From: Carthagonibacter metallireducens
GTDB taxonomy: Bacteria > Gemmatimonadota > Gemmatimonadetes > Palauibacterales > Palauibacteraceae
NCBI GenBank assembly: GCA_023554445.1
Contig: JAMJQQ010000088.1
Span: forward strand, 1 to 50,847
Length of the DNA: 50,847 nt
Direction: 5' to 3'
How positions within the stretch are numbered: position 1 is the first letter of the stretch; every line of letters starts with the position of its first letter. The position numbers and the translations under genes are program-made. Below are positions 8,198 through 15,802 of the stretch, piece after piece. Under the pieces are notes generated by a model, which made no database searches, was not told where the DNA came from, and saw only the letters and a list, made by a program, of their open reading frames with translations.

Positions 8198-8384
8198 CGG
8201 AAAGGTCGAGGATAAGTGATTGAGCCAACACTTGGGTTTGATCGCTTCCGATCTCTCGACGGACGTCACGCCCCGAGAGGGGACGACGGAGCACCGGGAG
8301 GAAGAGCGAAAGGTTCCGAAAGGGCCTCAATCGACCCCCTCACCTTACCGCATGGGGCGATCCTTCTGGATCGCCCCTTTTTTT
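8198..8384 (+). ncRNA. candidate structured RNA: independent small RNA or pterin-gene leader
   Basis: About 187 bases bounded by a good promoter and an intrinsic terminator, without a credible ORF. Nested pairings close it: 8202-8206 with 8342-8346 (AAGGT/ACCTT), 8208-8211 with 8338-8341 (GAGG/CCTC), and 8218-8224 with 8326-8332 (GATTGAG/CTCAATC). Local hairpins inside include CCAA/TTGG and CTCTCG/CGAGAG. Size and end-to-end pairing recall 6S RNA. The terminator ends 38 bases before the PTPS ATG, so a cis-acting leader is equally possible. GATCGC at 8240-8245 can pair with GCGATC (8357-8362) in the terminator's 5' arm, as an antiterminator would. I recognise no known riboswitch or RNA family. 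Confidence 0.5.
8354..8384 (+). terminator. intrinsic terminator
   Basis: A perfect 10-bp stem, GGGGCGATCC (8354-8363) and GGATCGCCCC (8368-8377), encloses a TTCT loop and is followed by seven T residues (8378-8384). It is the clearest Rho-independent terminator in the window. It ends the structured RNA and stands 38 bases before the PTPS start codon, so it could also act as an attenuator for the pterin genes. Confidence 0.92.
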
Positions 8385-8422
8385 GACTCGAGTCTCGGGA
8401 CGCGCTCAGGACAGGAGACAGG

Positions 8423-8836
8423 ATGCCGATCGCACGCATTACCCGTCGCGTTCACTTCAGCGCGGGACACCGCCTCCACAATCCTACCTTCGACGCCGAG
8501 CGAAATCGCGCCACGTACGGGCTGTGCAACAATCCCAATGGCCACGGGCACAACTACGATCTCGAAGTGACCGTGTCGGGAGAGGTGGACCCGGAGACCG
8601 GGTTCGTAATGGACCTGAAACTCTTGAAGGCATTGCTCGGCGAACAGGTTCTGACCGATCTCGATCACGCCAATCTGAACGTCGATGTGGACTGGCTCGA
8701 GGACGTGATTCCGACGACCGAAAATCTGGCTGTCGCAATCTGGAACCGACTCGACGGGCGGTTGGGCGACGTGACGCTGGAGTCCGTGAAGATCTGGGAG
8801 ACAGAACGCAACATGGTGGAATACAGGGGAGAGTGA
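8423..8836 (+). CDS. 6-pyruvoyl-tetrahydropterin synthase family protein (PTPS, eukaryotic-type Cys motif)
   Basis: 137-residue tetrahydropterin synthase-fold enzyme acting on 7,8-dihydroneopterin triphosphate, the product of FolE encoded next. Zinc ligands are visible as FSAGHRL and the two His of GHGHNY. The catalytic Cys lies in CNNPNGHGH, a C-x5-HGH spacing typical of eukaryotic-type PTPS, not the C-x3-HGH of QueD. The Asp-His pair in DLDHANLN and the pterin-anchoring Glu in PTTENLA are present. AGGAG stands seven bases before the ATG. The spacing points to 6-pyruvoyl-tetrahydropterin (biopterin-type) synthesis more than queuosine, but annotators often call such genes queD. No sepiapterin reductase or other queuosine gene is in the window. 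Confidence 0.9.
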   Translation: MPIARITRRVHFSAGHRLHNPTFDAERNRATYGLCNNPNGHGHNYDLEVTVSGEVDPETGFVMDLKLLKALLGEQVLTDLDHANLNVDVDWLEDVIPTTENLAVAIWNRLDGRLGDVTLESVKIWETERNMVEYRGE

Positions 8837-8852
8837 TCCCCGGGAGATGCCG

Positions 8853-9461
8853 ATGACGGAGCGCAGAGATGAGTCGAAGGCGATCGATCTCGGTGCGGTT
8901 GCCTACGAGGACCTGGTCCGCGAACAGCTCCGCCGCCTGGGGGAGGATCCAGCGCGACCGGGGCTTCAGGACACCCCGCGCCGGGTCGAGGCCGCGATGA
9001 AATGGCTGACCCGGGGGTACCGGTCGAGCGCCGAGGAGGCCATCGGATCCGGAGTGTTCGTCGAGGAGCACGACAACATGATCCTCGTCAAGGACATCGA
9101 GGTCTACTCGCTGTGTGAGCATCACATGCTGCCGTTCTTCGGAAAGGCACACGTCGCCTACATTCCTGAAGGCCGACTGCTCGGGCTGAGCAAGATCCCG
9201 CGTGTCGTGGAAGTCTTCGCGCGACGACTGCAGGTACAGGAGCGACTGACCGACCAGATCGCCGACGCGATCCAGGAAGCGCTGCAGCCCGACGGCGTAG
9301 GAGTGGTGATCGAGGCGTATCATCTCTGCATGATGATGCGGGGAGTCGAGAAGCAGAACAGCAAGACGATCACCTCCTCGGTACGAGGACGGTTCCGCTC
9401 CGACATTCGGACGCGCGAGGAATTTCTGAGACTCGTCTCGGCCTCGCACTCCCTCGCCTGA
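8853..9461 (+). CDS. folE: GTP cyclohydrolase I
   Basis: Converts GTP to 7,8-dihydroneopterin triphosphate, first step of folate and biopterin synthesis; cytosolic toroidal homodecamer in known members. About 202 residues. The zinc site CEHHMLPF...YHLCMMMRG and the substrate loop GLSKIPRVVEVFARRLQVQERLT are intact, as is the C-terminal SVRGRF. Two ATGs lie six bases apart. GGGAG (8842-8846) abuts the one at 8847 but is correctly spaced, six bases, from 8853, so I prefer 8853. It lies 16 bases after the PTPS gene, forming a two-gene pterin operon behind the terminator at 8354-8384. Confidence 0.96.
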   Translation: MTERRDESKAIDLGAVAYEDLVREQLRRLGEDPARPGLQDTPRRVEAAMKWLTRGYRSSAEEAIGSGVFVEEHDNMILVKDIEVYSLCEHHMLPFFGKAHVAYIPEGRLLGLSKIPRVVEVFARRLQVQERLTDQIADAIQEALQPDGVGVVIEAYHLCMMMRGVEKQNSKTITSSVRGRFRSDIRTREEFLRLVSASHSLA

Positions 9462-9478
9462 CCGGCCTCGGCACCCGG

Positions 9479-10153
9479 ATGCTGCTCGATCTCGCCGAGT
9501 CGCTCGCCTGCCCTCGTTGCGGGCCGCCGCAGGGGCTGATCGTTCTGGTCGAAAGTATGGATGGCAGGAGGATCACCGCAGGACGACTCGATTGTCCTTC
9601 CTGTGAGGCTCGATTCCCGCAGTCTCAGGGCCTGATCGACTTCCGGGAGACTTCGCTTCGGGAGAGCAGTACGGAGCCCGATTCCGACCCGGGCACCCCC
9701 GCTGCCTCGGGGGAAGCTGACGCCGTGGTCGCCGCTGCCCTGTTCGGGATTCGAGAGGGCCGCGGTCTGCTGGTGGTAGGCCCGGGGCTGGGAGGGGCCG
9801 CCGCCCGAATCGCGGAGTTGTCGGGGGGCTGCGAGGTCCTGCACCTCGAAGGACGATCGTCGGCATCCCGAAAGGGCGCCGGGGCACACGAGGCAGGCGC
9901 GGATCGCGACGGGGCGGTGACCTGCCTCCAGGGAGTCTCGGGGGATGCGATACCGCTACTCTCCGCTCGTGCGCTCGGCATCGTCCTCGATACGGGCGGA
10001 ACGCGGGAGATCGACGAGGCGGCTCGAATTCTGATTCACGGTGGCCGGCTCGTGATTCTCCGACCCGGATCGACTGCAATGGCTCTCGATGGGGATCCGC
10101 GATTCGAGGTCCTCGCCCGGGACGAGCGGGCGATCCTCGCACATCGAACCTGA
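9479..10153 (+). CDS. Trm112-like zinc ribbon fused to a methyltransferase-like domain
   Basis: 224 residues. The N-terminal ~55 residues form a Trm112p-like zinc ribbon: CPRC near residue 11, then CPSC near residue 39. A low-complexity linker follows (~60-85). The C-terminal half looks like a reduced Rossmann-type class I methyltransferase fold: GLLVVGPGLGG as motif I, GIVLDTG, and ILIHGGRLVILRPG as the strand usually seen after motif III. Several SAM-binding residues of active enzymes are not evident, so catalysis is uncertain. Trm112 proteins normally activate separate methyltransferases, and having both on one chain is worth noting. It follows folE by 17 bases. Confidence 0.7.
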   Translation: MLLDLAESLACPRCGPPQGLIVLVESMDGRRITAGRLDCPSCEARFPQSQGLIDFRETSLRESSTEPDSDPGTPAASGEADAVVAAALFGIREGRGLLVVGPGLGGAAARIAELSGGCEVLHLEGRSSASRKGAGAHEAGADRDGAVTCLQGVSGDAIPLLSARALGIVLDTGGTREIDEAARILIHGGRLVILRPGSTAMALDGDPRFEVLARDERAILAHRT

Positions 10154-10190
10154 CTACGCAACCGGCATTCGGCGCGAGATCCTCGGCTCG

Positions 10191-10219
10191 TTGCCACCAC
10201 CGGCGGCGATTCCTAACTT
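10191..10219 (+). promoter_or_regulatory. sigma70-like promoter TTGCCA-17-TAACTT
   Basis: TTGCCA (10191-10196) and TAACTT (10214-10219) are separated by 17 bases in the 122-base gap before the small membrane protein gene. It would start the transcript carrying the genes from 10276 onward. Its form closely matches the promoter at 8163-8191. Confidence 0.45.
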
Positions 10220-10275
10220 CCGGCCATATACCGCCAGACCTCTGAGGCCATCCGGAAAGCGGACGGGACGAGGCA

Positions 10276-10572
10276 ATGCGCCTACAGACGAGAGCATTCG
10301 CCGCATCCAGCGGACTTCTGACCGGGACTGTCGTCCTGTTGTGGACCCTCCTCCTGATTCCGGCCGGCGCGGCCGGGTCCGCACCACTGCTGCCACGCGC
10401 AGTCCTGTTCGGCTGGAACGTCAGTGTGGCGGGGGCCTTCATCGGAGCCATGTGGGCCTTTGCGTGGGGATTCCTGCTCGGTGCGGCGTTCGCCTTCGCA
10501 TACAACATCGTGCTCGTACCGCCGGCTCCGCCGCCGTTCGACTGGAACGACGAGATCGAAGGGGAGGGCTGA
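10276..10572 (+). CDS. small membrane protein, two or three transmembrane helices
   Basis: 98 residues. Hydrophobic segments lie at about 8-30 (LLTGTVVLLWTLLLIPAG) and 45-78 (VAGAFIGAMWAFAWGFLLG plus AFAFAYNIVLV), and the short tail is acidic and Pro-rich. No known domain is recognised; size and layout are those of many small conserved envelope proteins. ACGAGG stands close before the ATG. It is separated by three bases from the TPR gene that follows and shares its promoter. Holin-like and transporter-subunit roles are conceivable but unsupported. Confidence 0.75.
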   Translation: MRLQTRAFAASSGLLTGTVVLLWTLLLIPAGAAGSAPLLPRAVLFGWNVSVAGAFIGAMWAFAWGFLLGAAFAFAYNIVLVPPAPPPFDWNDEIEGEG

Positions 10573-10575
10573 CCG

Positions 10576-11016
10576 ATGCCCTGGTGGAGTTTTCTGACGG
10601 CCAACCGGGAGCGCGAACAGGGCACGCCCGACTACTACCTGGAAGGGCTGGATCTCGCGAGCCAGGAGCGATTCCACGAGGCACTGACGTCGCTGCGACT
10701 GGCGCTTCGGGAACGACCCGGCGACGTGGCGACACTCGAACAGATGGCCGTGGTTTACACGAAGATGGGCATGACCGACGAAGCCATCAAAATGTACCAG
10801 CGTGCGCTCGAGAAGATGCCGGGAAGCGCGGGCGCTCACTACGGATTGGCCTTCCTGTTCCTGAACCGTGGACGCACCGCCGAGGCGGCGCATCACCTGA
10901 AGGCGTTCCTCGCGAGTGGACCGGAAATGCCGGAGGCCGAGCGCCACGTGGCCCACGCACGTGCGACACTCGCGGCCCTGAGCGCGGATTCGGACGAGGC
11001 GCCGGTTGAGGACTGA
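10576..11016 (+). CDS. TPR-repeat protein
   Basis: 146 residues, almost entirely tetratricopeptide repeats: about three units starting at residues ~16, ~50 and ~84, with the typical A/G/Y/A pattern (EALTSLRLALRERPGD, DEAIKMYQRALEKMPG). No signal peptide, so a cytosolic scaffold is likely, perhaps working with the membrane protein encoded 3 bases upstream. GGGGAGGG, seven bases before the ATG, is one of the strongest ribosome binding sites here. It overlaps the start of the downstream acyl-CoA synthetase by 11 bases if that gene begins at TTG 11006. The partner proteins are unknown. Confidence 0.85.
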   Translation: MPWWSFLTANREREQGTPDYYLEGLDLASQERFHEALTSLRLALRERPGDVATLEQMAVVYTKMGMTDEAIKMYQRALEKMPGSAGAHYGLAFLFLNRGRTAEAAHHLKAFLASGPEMPEAERHVAHARATLAALSADSDEAPVED

Positions 11017-12880
11017 AGTCAGTGTGGAGCCCGTCACTTCTCCCTCCGGTCGGGCTCTGGAGACCGGCACTCTCGTCGATGTCTATTTCGACGGCGCCGA
11101 GCGCAGCGCAGCCGAGATCGCCATGCTCAGCCGTCGACCGGACGGCGGATGGCAGGAATACCGGCGAGACGAAGTAGTCGACCGGATCCGACAGATCTCT
11201 CAGGGACTCCTCGAGCTCGGCATCGAGCGCGGGGACCGCGTGGCGATCATGGCCCATACGCGAATGGAATGGGCCATGGCGGACTGGGCCGTTCTACTCG
11301 CAGGAGCCGTGGTCGTCACGGTGTACCCCACGCTTCCCCCCGAGCAGGTCGCCTTCATCCTTCGAGATTCCGGAGCACGATTGCTGTTCGCCGGTGATCG
11401 CGAGTTGCTGAGCAAGCTCGTGGAGGTGCGGGAGCAGGCTCCCGAAGTCGCGACGGCGGTCCTGTTCGATTCCTCGGCCATCGAAGTCCCGGGCCTCGAG
11501 GTACTGTCGATGGACGATCTCGCGCGTCGAGGGGAGTCGGCCGTTCAGCGGGCCGGGACCTGGGAGAGCGATGCGCGGAAGACGGTTCCGTCCGATCTCG
11601 CCACGCTGATCTACACGTCCGGAACCACGGGATCTCCGAAGGGCGTCATGCTGACGCACGCCAACCTGCACGCCAATACCTATCAGTGCATGGCCTGTCT
11701 ACCGATCGGACCTTCGGACAGGATACTCAGCTGGTTGCCGCTTTCGCATGCCTTCGAGAGGACCGCCGGCCATTTCCTCATGTGGGCCGCGGGTGCCCAG
11801 ATCGCGTACACGGAAGGCGTGGACTTCGTGGCCCGCGACATGACGGAAGTTCGGCCAACGATCATGACGGGCGTCCCCCGCCTGTTCGAGAAGTTCTACG
11901 ACGCGGTGGTGGAAGCGGTCGAGGCCGGAGGACCGACGAAGAAGGCCGGATTCCGGCTCGCCAAGTGGTTCGGCGATCTCCATGCCGAGAAGAGACTTGC
12001 CGGAGAGGAACCCGGCGCCCTGCTCAAGGCGGCGTTCCGACTCTCCGACCGGATCGTGTTCTCCAAGCTGCGCGAACGGACGGGAGGGCGGATCCGATTC
12101 TTCGTCAGCGGGGCGGCGCCCCTCTCCGCCGAGATCGCCAGGTTCTTCTATTCGGGCGATCTGGTCATCCTGGAGGGGTATGGTCTGACGGAGTCCTCGC
12201 CCGTGACGAACGTCAATCCGCCCGACGACATCCGATTCGGCACGGTGGGTCCACCCATACCGGGGACCCGAATCCGGATCGCCGAGGACGGTGAGATCCT
12301 GATGAACGGCCCCCAGATCATGAAGGGCTACTTCGGGGATCCCGAAGCCACGAAGAGTGCCATCGATGCCGGCGGCTGGCTGCATTCCGGAGATATCGGA
12401 CACCTGGATGACGATGGCTACCTGACCATCACCGACCGGAAGAAGAACCTGATCGTCACGGCGGCAGGGAAGAACATCGCACCGCAGCCGATCGAAGAGC
12501 GGATCGCGAGGTCACCCTTCGTAGACCAGGTCGTGGTTCTCGGCGACAAGCGGAAATTCCCGATCATGCTCGTCGTTCCGAGCTTCCAGGCGTATCGAGT
12601 CGCGCTGCCGGGCAAGATCGTGACAGACGAGGATCGACACGAGCACCGGGACAGCAGGGCTCTCCGCGAATTGCTCGAATCGGACATCTCCCCCCGGATT
12701 GCGGGGCTCGCCCGATACGAGCGGCCGAAGCGGACACTGATCGTGAGCGACACGTTCAGCGTGGCGAACGGGATGCTGACGCCTACCCTAAAGGTGAAGC
12801 GGAGGGAAATCGCAGCTCGTTACGCCGACCGGATCGACCAGCTGTACGCCGAGGCGGAAGCCGATGCAGTCCGGAGTTGA
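11006..12880 (+). CDS. long-chain fatty acid--CoA ligase, FAA1-type
   Basis: 624-residue AMP-forming acyl-CoA synthetase activating long-chain fatty acids with ATP and CoA, probably at the inner face of the membrane. All canonical motifs are present: the A3 loop YTSGTTGSPKGVMLTH, A5 YGLTESSP, A7 GWLHSGDIG, and the A8 hinge DRKKNLIVTAAGKNIAP, which marks the FAA1/long-chain branch. The TTG at 11006 has GAGG six bases upstream and overlaps the TPR gene; GTG at 11024 is an alternative. Unlike the ligase-like gene at 2281, nothing in its active site looks unusual. It overlaps cutA by 17 bases. Confidence 0.94.
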   Translation: MRTEVSVEPVTSPSGRALETGTLVDVYFDGAERSAAEIAMLSRRPDGGWQEYRRDEVVDRIRQISQGLLELGIERGDRVAIMAHTRMEWAMADWAVLLAGAVVVTVYPTLPPEQVAFILRDSGARLLFAGDRELLSKLVEVREQAPEVATAVLFDSSAIEVPGLEVLSMDDLARRGESAVQRAGTWESDARKTVPSDLATLIYTSGTTGSPKGVMLTHANLHANTYQCMACLPIGPSDRILSWLPLSHAFERTAGHFLMWAAGAQIAYTEGVDFVARDMTEVRPTIMTGVPRLFEKFYDAVVEAVEAGGPTKKAGFRLAKWFGDLHAEKRLAGEEPGALLKAAFRLSDRIVFSKLRERTGGRIRFFVSGAAPLSAEIARFFYSGDLVILEGYGLTESSPVTNVNPPDDIRFGTVGPPIPGTRIRIAEDGEILMNGPQIMKGYFGDPEATKSAIDAGGWLHSGDIGHLDDDGYLTITDRKKNLIVTAAGKNIAPQPIEERIARSPFVDQVVVLGDKRKFPIMLVVPSFQAYRVALPGKIVTDEDRHEHRDSRALRELLESDISPRIAGLARYERPKRTLIVSDTFSVANGMLTPTLKVKRREIAARYADRIDQLYAEAEADAVRS

Positions 12881-13244
12881 GTCGGAGTCGCACGGGCCGG
12901 AGAGAGAGAACGTCGTCGTTGTCTTCATCACCGGACCCTCCCGCGAGCAGCTCGTGGAGCTGGCGACGCGCCTCGTGGACGAGGGACTCGCGGCATGCGT
13001 CAATGTGCTGCCGGATGTCACCTCCATCTATCGCTGGCAGGGTGTGGTGGAACGGGACAGCGAAGCGCTCGGAATCGTGAAAACGGCGTCAGGGCTTCTC
13101 CCGGATCTGGAGGCAAGGGTTCGCGAGCTGCATGCGTACGAAGTCCCCGAGGTGCTGGCGATCGAAACGGCTGGTGGAAACAGATCATACCTGGAGTGGG
13201 TCCTGGAATCCGTAGCGGCGAGGAGCGGTGATGGGGAGGCGTAG
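12864..13244 (+). CDS. cutA: CutA-family divalent-cation tolerance protein
   Basis: 126 residues. CutA1 proteins are small trimeric ferredoxin-like proteins linked to copper/divalent-metal tolerance; the biochemical role is still unclear. The family core is obvious: VVVVFITGPSREQLVELATRLVDEGLAACVNVLP, the SIYRWQG strand with the conserved Trp, KTASGLLPDLEARVRELHAYEVPEVLAI, and the terminal YLEWV. It has an N-terminal extension of about 15 residues before the core. It overlaps the preceding acyl-CoA synthetase by 17 bases and the following TPR gene by 14 bases, so it is probably translated within the same operon. Confidence 0.95.
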   Translation: MQSGVESESHGPERENVVVVFITGPSREQLVELATRLVDEGLAACVNVLPDVTSIYRWQGVVERDSEALGIVKTASGLLPDLEARVRELHAYEVPEVLAIETAGGNRSYLEWVLESVAARSGDGEA

Positions 13245-14211
13245 CGGAAGACGGAGGAAACGGCAGTCGAAGGCCGTCCCAGTGCAGGACGGATCCCCAA
13301 AGGAAGAGGCTTCGACGGGAGAGCCTCAGGAGGCCAGCCTCTTCGATCCCGTTCCAGAGGACGAAACCCCCTCGGCAGGGAAGCTCGAGCCGGAGGTCGC
13401 ACCCGAAGCCGCATCCGGGCCGACGGCTGAAGCCGAGCCACAGGCAGGAACCGAGCCGGAGGCCGAAGTCGCTCCCGCGGACGCTCGAGAGGCCCCGACG
13501 GTGGCGGGGGCCGATGCCGGATCGAAAGTCGATCCGGACGGCGAACCCGGTCCCTCAGAGGCGACTCCGGGGGATTTCGAGATACAGTTCCAGGAGGGCA
13601 AGAGACTCGCGGAGGCGGGTCACCTCGAAGAGGCAGCCGATCGATATCTCGCCGTCCTCGACGGGGATCCCGGGCACCTGCGTGCCCTCAACAACCTCGG
13701 ACTCGCTCTCGACCGCCTCGGGCGAAGCGAGGAAGCGCTGGAGAAGTACCGGGCCGCGCTCGCGCTCGAGCCAGAGAATCCGCAGTTACTGAGCAACATC
13801 GGAGCCGTGCTCGGCGCGCTCGGCCGCTACTCCGAGGCGGAGGCCGAGTTGCGGCATGCCCTGAGGCTCGCCCCCGATAGTCCCGACGTACATCAGAATC
13901 TCGGCCTCGTGATGTACCGGAAGGGTCTCTATTCCGCAGCGATCGAGCCGTTTCGCACGGCCTCCGAGCTGGATCCGTCCTCCGCCTCGGCGTTCTTCTA
14001 TCTGGGCGATTGTGCCAACCGGATCGGGAAGACGGACGAGGCCGTCGCGGCTCTGGAACGGACGATCGAGCTGGAACCGGGTAACGTGCGCGCCTACCGT
14101 ACGCTCGGCATGCTGTTTGACCGGATGCGCCAGCCGGACCGGGCTGCAGAGATGTACCGGCGATCCCGTGAGGTTCCCGCAGACCTCAGCCACCCGGACC
14201 GCCCGGACTGA
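13231..14211 (+). CDS. TPR-repeat protein with basic N-terminus and acidic low-complexity linker
   Basis: 326 residues. It begins with a strongly basic segment (RRSGRRRKRQ), followed by an Ala/Pro/Glu-rich acidic linker to about residue 115. About six tetratricopeptide repeats follow to the C-terminus (GHLEEAADRYLAVLDGDPGH, RSEEALEKYRAALALEPENP, RYSEAEAELRHALRLAPDSP and so on). No signal peptide or membrane segment, so a cytosolic or peripheral scaffold. AGGAG at 13221-13225 is five bases from the ATG at 13231, which decides that start over GTG 13228. Last gene of the rightward run that began at 10276. Confidence 0.86.
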   Translation: MGRRSGRRRKRQSKAVPVQDGSPKEEASTGEPQEASLFDPVPEDETPSAGKLEPEVAPEAASGPTAEAEPQAGTEPEAEVAPADAREAPTVAGADAGSKVDPDGEPGPSEATPGDFEIQFQEGKRLAEAGHLEEAADRYLAVLDGDPGHLRALNNLGLALDRLGRSEEALEKYRAALALEPENPQLLSNIGAVLGALGRYSEAEAELRHALRLAPDSPDVHQNLGLVMYRKGLYSAAIEPFRTASELDPSSASAFFYLGDCANRIGKTDEAVAALERTIELEPGNVRAYRTLGMLFDRMRQPDRAAEMYRRSREVPADLSHPDRPD

Positions 14212-14224
14212 AGGCGCTTCGACC

Positions 14225-15802
14225 TCAGCCCAGCAGGTGGCGGACGAGCACGAGTAACAGTCCGATCCCGGCACCCAGCAGGTAGCCCAGGCGGACGATG
14301 AGGTTGAGTTCCTTCTGCGTCACCGACCGGATCAGTCGTTCGAGCTCCTGCAGCGGAAACGCGACGATCTTCTCTTCGACACGCTCGGCGACACGGACAT
14401 TCGCCGCGACTTCCGGGATCTTCGCCGATATCCACTCCCAGACGGGCTCCACCAGGGCTCCGGCGAGTCGTTCTGCCGCGCCCTCGCGGGCGAAGCGGCC
14501 CAGTGATCCGAGGGGCATCGACAGGAGTCGGTCCACCGTCCCGGATCGCAATCGTTCATAGAGCGATCGGCCGGCATCGGAACCGACCACTGCCTCGAGC
14601 CAACCGCCGATCCGGTGCGTCGGCACCAGACGCGCGACATCCGCCCAGCTGCGGTCTCCCGCCTTGAGCACGGCCGACTCGCCGCGATCGAGCAGGAACG
14701 CCCTCACTTCCTCGTCTCTTGCCGCATCCACGACCCACGCGGTCAGCGACGTGAGCGCGTCCTGTACACGTTGATCCTCCGCCTCTCCCAGCACCTCGAT
14801 GACCGGGCGGCGCAGGAAGTCGACGATCGCCTCGTTGACGCTGCGCGCCATCGCATTCTGTACCTCGCCCTCCTGCAGCAGCGTCCCGACCCGATCCGCT
14901 CCCTCGGCCTCGAGGGTGTCGATCACCCGGTCCACCGTCTCCTCGGTGATGATGAGCTTCGCCACGACACGCTGGTGGAACCGCAGGTCCTGCATGAAAC
15001 GTTCGAGCAGGTCGTGCACCCATCGCTCGATGCGGCCTCGCGCCTCGGGATCTTCCAGGAGTCGGCCGAGTCTCTCCATGGCGATCGGCAGGTAGTCGGC
15101 GATCGCATGCTCCAGGGCGGCCACGAGTCCAGTGGGGAGCAGTTCTTCGAACGATCGCCCGGGAACCAGGATTCGTCCCGCGACGCGCTCGAGATGGCCT
15201 CGAACCGCGACTGTGAAGGAATCGGATTCGACGACTCTCGCCAGCCATTCGTCAGACCGACTCCTGAGCTCGGAGATACGCTCCGGACCCAACGAATCTG
15301 CGAGTGACTCGTCCTCCAGGGCATCGGCCACGGTGGCCAGTACCCTGGCGGCATCGCCGGAGAAGTCGTCCGAGCCCACGCTGGCGACCAGTCGATCCCG
15401 GACGCTGTCGAGCAGCATCTCGAGAATCCGCCGCACCTCCACCTGGGCGCTCTCCGGGAGCAGCTCGGAAAGTGAAGGCTTCTCGCCTTCGAGCAGCTCC
15501 CCGAGCAGAACCTGCAATTGCTCTTCGAAGGTCTCGCGCAGTCGTTCGTCCTGGAGTTCCGCTGCCACGTCGGCGGGCGTGAGCAACTTCGTGCCGATCG
15601 TGTCGCCGATCGTTCGTGCGAGTCGCTCTCGGTTCTTGGGAACGGCTCCCTGCAGCCACTGGATGCGTCGGCCGAGCAGTTCAGGCGATTCGTAGGGATG
15701 AAACAGCATGAGAATCGCGACTCGATTGGTCACTCCGCCGGCCAGCGCTCCGAACAGGACGGTGATCGCATCTCGAAGGAGTTCGGCAACGGCCGGATTC
15801 AC
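14225..15802 (-). CDS. DUF445 family membrane protein
   Basis: 525 residues. The N-terminus LFGALAGGVTNRVAILMLFHPYE is the hallmark of DUF445 (YheB/YtwF-like) proteins. A long helical, charged body carries the repeated LLxxLLE-like heptads typical of the family, and a final hydrophobic helix (GYLLGAGIGLLLVLVRHLL) gives two membrane anchors with a large soluble middle. Function of the family is unknown. Start is GTG at 15802, overlapping the stop of the lipoprotein gene by four bases, so the two are translationally coupled. It is convergent with the TPR gene, 13 bases apart, with no obvious terminator between. Confidence 0.9.
   Translation of the reverse strand: MNPAVAELLRDAITVLFGALAGGVTNRVAILMLFHPYESPELLGRRIQWLQGAVPKNRERLARTIGDTIGTKLLTPADVAAELQDERLRETFEEQLQVLLGELLEGEKPSLSELLPESAQVEVRRILEMLLDSVRDRLVASVGSDDFSGDAARVLATVADALEDESLADSLGPERISELRSRSDEWLARVVESDSFTVAVRGHLERVAGRILVPGRSFEELLPTGLVAALEHAIADYLPIAMERLGRLLEDPEARGRIERWVHDLLERFMQDLRFHQRVVAKLIITEETVDRVIDTLEAEGADRVGTLLQEGEVQNAMARSVNEAIVDFLRRPVIEVLGEAEDQRVQDALTSLTAWVVDAARDEEVRAFLLDRGESAVLKAGDRSWADVARLVPTHRIGGWLEAVVGSDAGRSLYERLRSGTVDRLLSMPLGSLGRFAREGAAERLAGALVEPVWEWISAKIPEVAANVRVAERVEEKIVAFPLQELERLIRSVTQKELNLIVRLGYLLGAGIGLLLVLVRHLLG

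Noticed and set aside
8198..8350. Signal recognition particle RNA
   Set aside because: A CCGGGAGGAAG stretch recalls the SRP tetraloop region, but the 5' AGG partner and the AGCAGC side of the conserved internal loop are absent, and the domain is longer than a small bacterial SRP RNA.
8198..8384. preQ1 or known tetrahydrofolate riboswitch before PTPS-folE
   Set aside because: Neither the short preQ1 pseudoknot nor the conserved THF-aptamer sequences could be found; only generic pairing and a terminator support regulation.
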